64,000 nucleotides of DNA from positions 1 to 64,000 of the forward strand of contig CADALT010000010.1 in the NCBI GenBank assembly GCA_902788785.1, given 5' to 3'. Source of the DNA: an uncultured Ruminococcus sp. GTDB lineage: Bacteria > Bacillota > Clostridia > Oscillospirales > Ruminococcaceae. Made by a program: the position numbers and the translations under genes. This document shows positions 24,371 through 31,541 of this stretch, one piece after another (position 1 is the first letter of the stretch; the number at the start of each line of letters is the position of its first letter). The notes below the pieces were generated by a model, which was not told the DNA's origin, made no database searches, and saw nothing but the letters and a program-made list of their open reading frames with translations.

Positions 24371-24396
24371 AAACAGCCGTGTTTCCACGACTGTTT
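24371..24396 (-). terminator. Terminator of the fliB-like gene
   Basis: AAACAG.CGTG and CACG.CTGTTT flank a four-base loop; a T-run follows on the minus strand. Confidence 0.75.
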
Positions 24397-24429
24397 TATA
24401 GTATCATCAAAGCATCTCACATTTTTCTG

Positions 24430-25551
24430 TCACCCGAACAGTCCGCCCAGCATCATCAGGTCAGCCCTGCCCTCCTGTATCTCCTCATAAATGATATCCA
24501 TGTTGTCGCTGTCATATTCTATCTCTTTCGAGAATTCCTTGACCAGCCATTGCCTGCGCTTGCCGTCGGGCAGCTCGCCCCTCTCGCAGAACTCCGCCAT
24601 GAACATCACCCTCACCGCCGCTGTGCATATCAGCGCCGAAAAAATATGCTCCGCCGCCGAAAGATCACGGGTGCATTTTATAAAATATCTCCAGATAAAG
24701 TACACCAGTATATTTTCAAGCTCGTGCTCATAGGGCGCATACGCCTTTTCAAAACTGTCCCTGCATTGTTCGAGCTTGTCCGTCATGCCCTTGCATTTTG
24801 CGAATATCTCCCCGAGAGTGCCCATGTACTCCATTCTCTCAAAGATACTGCACAACATCCGCATCGCCCTTTCGGGAGCGCTGTGCCTATCCTGCTGACT
24901 GTGTATCACTATCTCCATCCTGAAACCGTCTATCGCCAGCATACCCGATAGCTGCGCCAGCCTCTTAACATCACGGTCGAATACCGCATCTGCTATGTCC
25001 TCAGTGCTGTAGGCAAGTATCATCATGCGCTGCGATATGCTCATGCCCCTGTCCTGCGCAATATCTATCAGCCTGTCACGCAGCTTTCTCACCTCACGGA
25101 AAAGCTCACGGTCAAACTCCAGTTCGTCCGCAGCCTCGTCTATCTCACGTTCAGTGAACAGTATGGGCTTCTCATGCTCCATGACCAGCCGACAGACCTC
25201 CTCACAGCACAGCCCGAGCCCTGCCTCTTTGACATCGCCGAACCATTCGTAGAACCTCGGGTGTTCACGGCATATCTCCGAGATATGTTCCGCACCGCAC
25301 TCCAGCTGTACACTGCACAGTCCTTCCCCGTCCATGAAAGGACAGCCCTCGGGCTGACCCATGTACAGCGCACCGTCCTCCTCATAGATATTCTCGCAGA
25401 GCCGCCTGCCCAGCTCGGTACCCAGTCCTTTATAATATGTATATGTATCCTCATCTATCTCGATATCCCAGCCCATCTGACAGCAGTTATCCTCACAGCC
25501 GCCGCACAGACATTTAAAGTCGAAAAAAATATCGGGGTAACGCAGTAACAC
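24430..25551 (-). CDS. fliB: FliB-like flagellin lysine-N-methylase family protein
   Basis: The 373-residue protein has the FliB family hallmark: an N-terminal cysteine cluster 'CLCGGCEDNCC' (about 15-25) with 'GWDIEIDEDTY', then 'GCPFMDGEGLCSVQLECG' and 'ICREHPRFYEWFG', together able to bind metal or an Fe-S cluster. In Salmonella FliB is needed for methylation of lysines in flagellin. No flagellar gene occurs in this window, so the target here could be another surface protein. The GTG start at 25551 follows GGAGGTG; the gene stands alone behind its own promoter and before a terminator. The family call is good; the function is inferred. Confidence 0.8.
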   Translation of the reverse strand: MLLRYPDIFFDFKCLCGGCEDNCCQMGWDIEIDEDTYTYYKGLGTELGRRLCENIYEEDGALYMGQPEGCPFMDGEGLCSVQLECGAEHISEICREHPRFYEWFGDVKEAGLGLCCEEVCRLVMEHEKPILFTEREIDEAADELEFDRELFREVRKLRDRLIDIAQDRGMSISQRMMILAYSTEDIADAVFDRDVKRLAQLSGMLAIDGFRMEIVIHSQQDRHSAPERAMRMLCSIFERMEYMGTLGEIFAKCKGMTDKLEQCRDSFEKAYAPYEHELENILVYFIWRYFIKCTRDLSAAEHIFSALICTAAVRVMFMAEFCERGELPDGKRRQWLVKEFSKEIEYDSDNMDIIYEEIQEGRADLMMLGGLFG

Positions 25552-25592
25552 AAAAACACCTCCGAAATGATCTGCAAATAAATACTTATCAC

Positions 25593-25621
25593 ATTATAAC
25601 ATAAAACCCGTCCGAATTCAA
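25593..25621 (-). promoter_or_regulatory. Promoter of the fliB-like gene
   Basis: TTGAAT, 17 bases and TATAAT on the minus strand, back to back with the plus-strand promoter of the CPBP gene. Confidence 0.75.
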
Positions 25622-25649
25622 GTTCTGCCGAAACCATCATCATAAGAAA

Positions 25650-25679
25650 TTGACAAAACCCTATGTTCTATGTTATAAT
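25650..25679 (+). promoter_or_regulatory. Promoter of the CPBP protease gene
   Basis: TTGACA (25650-25655), 18 bases and TATAAT (25674-25679), 36 bases before the start codon. Confidence 0.8.
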
Positions 25680-25715
25680 ATTAAATTATAGTATAACTAA
25701 GGAGATGGCTCGCAT

Positions 25716-26750
25716 TTGACAGATATTACAGACAGGTCGGCAATGCCGCCCGTTAATGATGAGGCAACGATAAAGAGGTCGCTTTTTATAGATTGTACCA
25801 AGGTTGCGATACTGCTGCTGGTATACCGTGGACTGACCACCCTGATGAGTGATCTGTTTTATGAACTTACCTACGTGATGCTGCACGGCACCCCCGCAGA
25901 TATGCAGACCGTTCTGGAAACACTTTCCACCGAGCATAAGGACCTTGTGTTCACCACTTTCTACAGTATGCTCATGAACAGCTCGGTCACAGTGGCATCG
26001 CTGCTGATAACGCTGGTGATAGGCAGGCTGCTGAAATTCAGTTTCAGAGGATATTTAAAGCCTAAAGCTAAAGACATAAAGCATGGCTTCTACTGGGCGC
26101 CTGCGTGTTTCATGTTAAACATCGTTTTTTCCCTGGCGGTGAATGCCTTCACCTCAGTCATGGGCTCCATAGGCGTGAATATACCCGAAGCGAACTTTAC
26201 CATTCGCAAGCCCTCCGTAGGGGCGGTACTATTCCAGTTTTTGTATATCGTGGTGATAGCGCCGCTGATAGAAGAGCTGATCTACCGTGGCATGATCTTA
26301 GGCTCGCTCAACAAATACGGTCAGGCACCTGCGGTATTCATGTCAGCGCTGTGCTTCGGACTTATGCACGGCAATATCCCCCAGGCGGTATCCGCATTCG
26401 GTACGGGTCTGGTATTTGCACTGCTGGCATCCGAGTGCGGTTCGATATACCCCTCGCTGGTAATACACATGATAAACAACTTCCTGATAAATCTTTCCGA
26501 ATTCGGCAGTGCGCTGGAACTGAAATGGATAAACTCGCTATCCAGCGCAATGCAGATTATCCTCAGCATAGTCGGCGCATATATCCTGATGACAAGGTAC
26601 AGCTCGCTGCGCTGTGATAAAGAACAGTCTCTGTCACGTCCCCACGAAGTCATAAAGAAGATACTCACAAACCCCATGATGCTGCTTTATCTTGTATACC
26701 TCCTGTGGGAGATAGCAATGGGCATCATAAATTCCAACCTACAGCATTAA
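25716..26750 (+). CDS. CPBP-family intramembrane metalloprotease
   Basis: A multi-pass membrane protein of 344 residues with about eight hydrophobic helices. The CPBP (CAAX protease/bacteriocin-processing, Abi) motifs are present: 'EELIYRG' (about 188-194), 'FGLMHGN' (about 223-229) and 'SLVIHMINN' (about 254-262). These supply the glutamate pair and the two histidines of the active site. Bacterial members act in bacteriocin self-immunity, prenyl-protein processing or cleavage of membrane regulators. The start is TTG at 25716 behind AAGGAG; no other in-frame start fits. It is monocistronic, and no bacteriocin gene is nearby. Confidence 0.9.
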   Translation: MTDITDRSAMPPVNDEATIKRSLFIDCTKVAILLLVYRGLTTLMSDLFYELTYVMLHGTPADMQTVLETLSTEHKDLVFTTFYSMLMNSSVTVASLLITLVIGRLLKFSFRGYLKPKAKDIKHGFYWAPACFMLNIVFSLAVNAFTSVMGSIGVNIPEANFTIRKPSVGAVLFQFLYIVVIAPLIEELIYRGMILGSLNKYGQAPAVFMSALCFGLMHGNIPQAVSAFGTGLVFALLASECGSIYPSLVIHMINNFLINLSEFGSALELKWINSLSSAMQIILSIVGAYILMTRYSSLRCDKEQSLSRPHEVIKKILTNPMMLLYLVYLLWEIAMGIINSNLQH

Positions 26751-26766
26751 ACAATATAAAAACACA

Positions 26767-26802
26767 ATGCCCCGAGGCGTTATTGAAAACGCTTCGGGGC
26801 AT
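26767..26802 (+). terminator. Terminator of the CPBP gene
   Basis: ATGCCCCGA.GCGT and ACGC.TCGGGGCAT form a long stem. The same hairpin recurs at 27067, and its CCCCGAAG core recurs after several other genes. Confidence 0.75.
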
Positions 26803-26844
26803 AACAGCTTGTCAATAAAGAAAAAAATTAAAAAGGTTTGGGGT

Positions 26845-27028
26845 CAAGCCCTTTCCTCAAAAGGGCTTGCAGGATACACTATCAGCAAGCTGATAGTTAG
26901 GGCAGAGCCCTTGGTCGTCGCCGCAGCGACGAGATCTCCCCACGGAGTGCGCTCCGCAAGGGGTGAATTTTAAAACAGTCCGGTGGATTGTTTTAAAAAA
27001 GGGGACGCCCTGCAAGAGAGGACGTCCC
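26845..27028. repeat. Extragenic element of seven consecutive hairpins
   Basis: Seven stem-loops follow one another: CAAGCCCTTT/AAAGGGCTTG (26845-26869), ACTATCAG/CTGATAGT (26878-26897), a short GGGC/GCCC stem (26900-26910), TCGTCGC/GCGACGA (26915-26932), CCCC..GGA/TCC..GGGG (26938-26963), TTTTAAAACA/TGTTTTAAAA (26968-26998) and GGGACG/CGTCCC (27002-27028). The element lies between two copies of the same terminator (26767 and 27067). No coding region is visible. The gap 26751-27388 otherwise holds AT-rich sequence only. Confidence 0.65.
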
Positions 27029-27066
27029 TTTATTCAAGGCTCATTATAGGTTTTTCAACAGACTGA

Positions 27067-27102
27067 ATGCCCCGAGGCGCTCTTGAAAACGCTTCGGGGC
27101 AT
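27067..27102. terminator. Second copy of the CPBP terminator hairpin
   Basis: It differs from the hairpin at 26767-26802 only in the loop and is followed by ATATTTT. Together they bracket the seven-hairpin element. Confidence 0.65.
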
Positions 27103-27388
27103 ATTTTAATGTCGTTAACTTATATCCTGCTGCATCGGCATTTTAAATAAATGCTCAGCCTGTATTTTGTGCAAACATATGTTTTTATTTTTAAACAAGA
27201 TATATTCCATTTAAAGTTGTACGTTTTCGTACAACTTTTGCACATTTTTGGCTGTAAGTAGAAAAACTCTTTTACCTCCGTGCACGATGGCAGGCTGCCG
27301 CCAAAACAGAGCATAGCATGAAAAGATGCCTGTACAGCGACAGTGTCATACTATGGAGCAGCAGCTTGACAACCGAATAATTATCCTA

Positions 27389-29278
27389 TCATACCATCAG
27401 CTTGCAAACCATGTTCGCAAATTCCACAGGATCCTCTATTGTCAGACCCTCTATCAGCAGTGCCTGATCGTACAGCAGCTTGGTATAGTCTTTCAGAGTG
27501 TCCTTATCCTCTGCATAAAGCTTTTTCAGCTTTGCAAAGATATCATGGTTGGGATTTATCTCCAGTGCCTTCTCAGCCTTTACACGGTTAGCATCGTTCT
27601 GAGGCATAGCGTTGAGCACCTTTTCCATCTCGATGGTGATAGGACCGCCGTCGGATGACAGGCAAACAGGGTGGCTCTTGAGCTTGGCGGAAAGACGAAC
27701 GGTCTTTACCTTGTCAGCGATAGCCTCCTGCATGAATGTGAACATATCCTTGTTCTCCTCATCAAGCTTCTTAGCCTCTTCCTTTTCTTCATCTGTATAC
27801 AGATCGAGATCGGAGTCGCTGATAGAGCGGAATACCTTGCCGTCGTAATTTATCATTACCTTCATGCAGAACTCGTCAACGTCCTGTGTCAGGTAAAGCA
27901 CCTCATAGCCCTTATCCCTGATCTTCTCGATCTGGGGCAGCTTGTCGATACGCTCCTTGGTCTCGCCGCAGGCATAGAAGATGTACTTCTGGTCTTCCTT
28001 CATTCTGGAAACGTACTCTGAAAGTGTAACGTTCTTGCCGTCCTCGAAGGTAGACTTGAACAGCAGCAGATCCTTCAGCGTGTCGATGGCTGCGCCGTAG
28101 CTCTGGTAAATGCCGAACTTGAACTGGAGACCGAAAGCCTCAAAGAACTTCTCGTACTTCTCACGGTCATTTTTGAGCATCTTAGCCAGCTCGTTCTTGA
28201 TGGACTTCTCCACGTTCTTTGCAATTATCTTTACCTGTCTGTCCTGCTGCAGCATCTCACGGGAAATATTCAGCGACAGATCTTCGGAGTCGATAACACC
28301 CTTTACAAAGCTGAACCAGTCAGGCAGAAGATCGGCGCACTTATCCATTATCAGTACACCGCTCGAATACAGCTGCAAGCCCTTCTCATAATCCTTGGAA
28401 TAATAGTCGAAAGGCGCTCTTGCAGGGATATACAGCAGTGCATCATAAGTAGCAAGACCCTCGTTCCTTACGTGGATATGTGCAAGGGGCGCAGTATAGT
28501 CCATGAACTTCTCGGTGTAGAAATTGGTGTAGTCGTCCTCGGTGAGCTCGTTCTTGTTCTTCTTCCAGATAGGAGTCATGCTGTTGAGAGTCTCCACCTC
28601 AGATGTAACAGTAGGCTCTTCACCCTCTTCGGCATAGTTTGTATGCTCGACCTCCATCTTGATGGGGAAACGGATATAATCGGAATACTTCTTGATAAGT
28701 CCCTGTATACGATACTGGTCGCAGTATTCGGAATACTTCTCGTCCTCGGTATCATCTTTCATTATCATGGTTATAGATGTACCTGCGGTTTCCTTCTCGG
28801 CAGGCTCGATGGTATAGCCGTCAACGCCGTTCGATTTCCAGAGGAAAGCCTTATCCGAACCGTAAGCCTTGGTCAGTACACGTACTTCCTTAGCCACCAT
28901 GAATGTGGAGTAGAAACCTACACCGAACTGACCGATGATGTCAACATCTTCACCCAGGTCGTTATCTGTCTTGAATGCGAGAGAACCCGACTTTGCGATA
29001 GTACCCAGATTGTTCTCCAGTTCTTCCTCGGTCATACCTATACCGTTATCTTCAACAGTCAGCGTATGTGCTTCCTTATCGGACTTTATGGTTATAGCGA
29101 AGTCGTCCTTGTTAAGACCCACCGATGTATCGGTCAGCGACTTGAAGTACAGCTTGTCGATGGCATCGCTGGCATTCGAGATTATCTCACGCAGGAATAT
29201 CTCCTTATGGGTATAGATGGAATTTATCATCATATCCAGAAGTCGTTTGGATTCCGCCTTGAATTCTTTAGTTTCCAT
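27389..29278 (-). CDS. htpG: Molecular chaperone HtpG (Hsp90)
   Basis: The 629-residue protein is a full-length bacterial Hsp90, an ATP-driven homodimeric chaperone of the cytoplasm. The N-terminal GHKL ATPase has 'EIFLREIISNASDAIDKL' (about 25-42), 'DNGIGMTEEEL' (about 77-87) and 'GQFGVGFYSTFMV'. The middle domain has 'LNISREMLQQDRQVKII', and the C-terminal dimerisation domain is complete. It is a single gene with a housekeeping promoter immediately followed by a perfect CIRCE operator, so it is predicted to be repressed by HrcA and induced by heat. Confidence 0.98.
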   Translation of the reverse strand: METKEFKAESKRLLDMMINSIYTHKEIFLREIISNASDAIDKLYFKSLTDTSVGLNKDDFAITIKSDKEAHTLTVEDNGIGMTEEELENNLGTIAKSGSLAFKTDNDLGEDVDIIGQFGVGFYSTFMVAKEVRVLTKAYGSDKAFLWKSNGVDGYTIEPAEKETAGTSITMIMKDDTEDEKYSEYCDQYRIQGLIKKYSDYIRFPIKMEVEHTNYAEEGEEPTVTSEVETLNSMTPIWKKNKNELTEDDYTNFYTEKFMDYTAPLAHIHVRNEGLATYDALLYIPARAPFDYYSKDYEKGLQLYSSGVLIMDKCADLLPDWFSFVKGVIDSEDLSLNISREMLQQDRQVKIIAKNVEKSIKNELAKMLKNDREKYEKFFEAFGLQFKFGIYQSYGAAIDTLKDLLLFKSTFEDGKNVTLSEYVSRMKEDQKYIFYACGETKERIDKLPQIEKIRDKGYEVLYLTQDVDEFCMKVMINYDGKVFRSISDSDLDLYTDEEKEEAKKLDEENKDMFTFMQEAIADKVKTVRLSAKLKSHPVCLSSDGGPITIEMEKVLNAMPQNDANRVKAEKALEINPNHDIFAKLKKLYAEDKDTLKDYTKLLYDQALLIEGLTIEDPVEFANMVCKLMV

Positions 29279-29318
29279 TATCTATCAGCTCCTAAATATT
29301 ATAGTATTTCCTTACAGA

Positions 29319-29345
29319 TTAGCACTCGCACTTATCGAGTGCTAA
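29319..29345. promoter_or_regulatory. CIRCE operator (HrcA site) of htpG
   Basis: TTAGCACTC, nine bases and GAGTGCTAA match the CIRCE consensus exactly. It lies directly downstream of the -10 box, so bound HrcA would block transcription start. Confidence 0.95.
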
Positions 29346-29349
29346 ATAC

Positions 29350-29377
29350 ATTATAACTCATTATACGTAAAATGCAA
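29350..29377 (-). promoter_or_regulatory. Promoter of htpG
   Basis: TTGCAT, 16 bases and TATAAT on the minus strand, adjoining the CIRCE element. Confidence 0.7.
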
Positions 29378-29429
29378 GGGATTACATAAAACATCTATAA
29401 TTTATTTACAATTAAGCAAAAAAACAAAT

Positions 29430-29457
29430 CCCAAGCATTTCATTCAAAGTGCTTGGG
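29430..29457 (-). terminator. Terminator of the SMI1/KNR4 gene
   Basis: CCCAAGCA and TGCTTGGG flank a 12-base loop; a T-run follows on the minus strand. Confidence 0.75.
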
Positions 29458-29494
29458 GCATAGTGTTTTTTATATTGATAAGCTGATCGGGATC

Positions 29495-29953
29495 TTACAG
29501 TATTATTTCGCCTGAAATGATCTTACCTATAAATGTATAAAAATCGTCAGCAACAACTGAGGATACCTCAAATTCAGGTTCATAGCCTACAACAATATTG
29601 CCGTTTTCGGTATTGATGGCATAATAAGAATATTCACCGTCAACAGATATAAAAATCGGTAAATGCTTATCCCAATATGAAATGATGCCGCTGTCATTGT
29701 CGGCATATTCTAAACTTTGGAGTTCAAGATCATTCCACTGAAAGCCTTTATCCTGCGGATAATAATCTTTAGGAGTCAAAAACCATTTTGTTTCCGAATG
29801 ATCTTCGCAGATCTGAAAGCTGCAAATAAAGCTATACCATTGAGAAGGGATATCATATCTGCGTTTGATCTCATCAGGCAGGTCTGTTTTATCACAGGTC
29901 GGTATGACATTCCAGCCGTTATTCTTTGCCCATTCCAAAAATTCATTCAGCAT
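29495..29953 (-). CDS. SMI1/KNR4 (SUKH) family protein
   Basis: A 152-residue soluble protein. The order of motifs, 'LPDEIKRRYDIPSQWYSFI' then 'WFLTPKDYYPQ', 'SYWDKHLPIFISVDGEYSYYAI' and 'GNIVVGYEPEFEVSSVVADDFYTFI', is that of SUKH-superfamily proteins. Many of these are immunity proteins against polymorphic or contact-dependent toxins. No toxin gene is adjacent, so it may be an orphan immunity gene or have a housekeeping role. The ATG at 29953 has AGGGG eight bases upstream; a GTG three codons earlier is less well placed. A consensus promoter lies at 29990-30018. Confidence 0.8.
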   Translation of the reverse strand: MLNEFLEWAKNNGWNVIPTCDKTDLPDEIKRRYDIPSQWYSFICSFQICEDHSETKWFLTPKDYYPQDKGFQWNDLELQSLEYADNDSGIISYWDKHLPIFISVDGEYSYYAINTENGNIVVGYEPEFEVSSVVADDFYTFIGKIISGEIIL

Positions 29954-29989
29954 ACTTTTCACCCCTAGATCCCGATGTTATTAGTAACA

Positions 29990-30018
29990 ATTATAGCATG
30001 ACACAGCTGTGTTGTCAA
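29990..30018 (-). promoter_or_regulatory. Promoter of the SMI1/KNR4 gene
   Basis: TTGACA, 17 bases and TATAAT on the minus strand; the spacer holds an ACACAGCTGTGT palindrome that could be an operator. Confidence 0.8.
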
Positions 30019-30021
30019 CAA

Positions 30022-30064
30022 AAGCCATAATGCTTCCGAACTTGCAGCGGAAATACTATGGCTT
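30022..30064 (-). terminator. Terminator of the alpha/beta hydrolase gene at 30094
   Basis: AAGCCATA.T.CTTCCG-type arms pair with CGGAA.TA.TATGGCTT; T-rich on the minus strand. Confidence 0.6.
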
Positions 30065-30093
30065 AAAACTTCTTTATGAGAACCGTACTGATA

Positions 30094-31176
30094 TCACTTT
30101 ACCGTGCGCTCCTTTATCTCGTGCAGATAGGACGAAAGATCTTCCGAACACAGTGTTGCTGCATAATGACCGCCCTTAACATAGCGGAACTCCTTATCGG
30201 GAGCTTTGATGTTATCGTAATACTCCTTTGCTACTGTATTCATCGAGAACATATGCTGATCTTCACTGCCGACCAGATAGTATACGGGCACTTTATAATC
30301 GAACCTGCCTTTTAATGACATCGGCGTTACCATATAGAATGTACTTTTACACAGATTTTTGCGGTAAGCACCGAATTCCTTTGAGTCAAATGTAAGCATA
30401 CCTATCTGGTCAAGGCTAGCATAAGGGTCGAACATAATACCCGTCAGCAGACCATAGTCTGCGGCTTTGAAAAAGTTCTCCTTATAGCAGTATTTTTTCT
30501 CCAGTTCGTTAAGCTTATAGGGGCTGTCTTCGGGGTCGGTATAGGGTTCGATGCTCTCGGCAAGCGCACGGGACTCGGGATCGTTCTCTGTGAGAGATAT
30601 TATCCTGTCTTTAAAAGCCTGCTGACTGTCAACAGTATCCACCACCGAGCTGGTACTTACCATAGCCGTGTAGTTTTCGGGGTTTTCCAGCACCAGGTTC
30701 GAGCCGAGCACCGAACCCCATGAAGAACCTAACAGCGTTATCTTATCAGTATCGAAGCGCTCTTTGAGATACTCTGTCATGGCAACACCATCAGCCATCA
30801 CAAGTTCAGGGGTGAGCGTTTCGTTATAGGGCGAGACTTTATAGTTGTGACCGCAGCCACGCTGGTCCCAGTTTACTACCGTGTAATCCTTGCCCAGTTT
30901 CTTCATCAGCGGAAAATCAAGAAAACTTGTAGCTACACAGGGTCCTCCGTGCAGGTACAGCAGCACGGGGTTCGACTTATTCTCGCTGTATATGCTTATC
31001 CACTGCATTGAGCCGTTTATCTCAACATATTCCGAGGTGTTTATGCCGCCCTTGGGAGTGATGCTGTTTATCCTGCGTCCCACAAAGCAAACCAAAAAGA
31101 ACAGCAGCACCGAAACAATGATCGCTATTATCAGCCATTTGAAAAACCTTAATATCATCTTACCCGCTTTTACCAT
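30094..31176 (-). CDS. Membrane-anchored alpha/beta hydrolase (proline iminopeptidase-like)
   Basis: The product has 360 residues with an N-terminal transmembrane helix (about 10-32), then an alpha/beta hydrolase domain. Visible are the oxyanion segment 'LYLHGGPCVATS', 'NWDQRGCGHN', nucleophile elbow GSSWGS (serine near 153), acid in 'VGSEDQHMF' and histidine in 'KGGHYAA'. The layout is that of the S33 aminopeptidase/prolyl iminopeptidase group, but the family's usual HGGPG reads HGGPC here. The ATG at 31176 follows AAAGGA; a longer frame to 31221 lacks a site. The enzyme probably faces the outside of the membrane. The substrate is unknown. Confidence 0.85.
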   Translation of the reverse strand: MVKAGKMILRFFKWLIIAIIVSVLLFFLVCFVGRRINSITPKGGINTSEYVEINGSMQWISIYSENKSNPVLLYLHGGPCVATSFLDFPLMKKLGKDYTVVNWDQRGCGHNYKVSPYNETLTPELVMADGVAMTEYLKERFDTDKITLLGSSWGSVLGSNLVLENPENYTAMVSTSSVVDTVDSQQAFKDRIISLTENDPESRALAESIEPYTDPEDSPYKLNELEKKYCYKENFFKAADYGLLTGIMFDPYASLDQIGMLTFDSKEFGAYRKNLCKSTFYMVTPMSLKGRFDYKVPVYYLVGSEDQHMFSMNTVAKEYYDNIKAPDKEFRYVKGGHYAATLCSEDLSSYLHEIKERTVK

Positions 31177-31450
31177 TTTAACATTTCCTTTCCAAACTAT
31201 TTTCCATGATAATAATACCATACTTTACCATTCGTTTCAATTAGAATTTTTAACATTTCTTTGAAAAAACAACCAATATTATATAAATTATTATTTTTCT
31301 CCCGTAATACGGTCAGTTCCACAGGTATATGCCGTGCTCGGTGAGATCACGCCCTGTTTTTTACAGGAAAATACTGCTAATGGATATGTCAAAAGGCACG
31401 GGCAAATTTCGTACAATTCATGGAAATTTAATAAACATGGTGCTATCTTC

Positions 31451-31479
31451 TTGAAAAGCTGTCAAAAATATGTTATAAT
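31451..31479 (+). promoter_or_regulatory. Promoter of glgP
   Basis: TTGAAA (31451-31456), 17 bases and TATAAT (31474-31479), 62 bases before the start codon. The remaining gap 31177-31450 is AT-rich with nothing else recognisable. Confidence 0.78.
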
Positions 31480-31541
31480 CAATAAGATAATGTGGGTGAG
31501 GTATCTTTCGCACATATTTATATATAAGGAGGAATATCACT

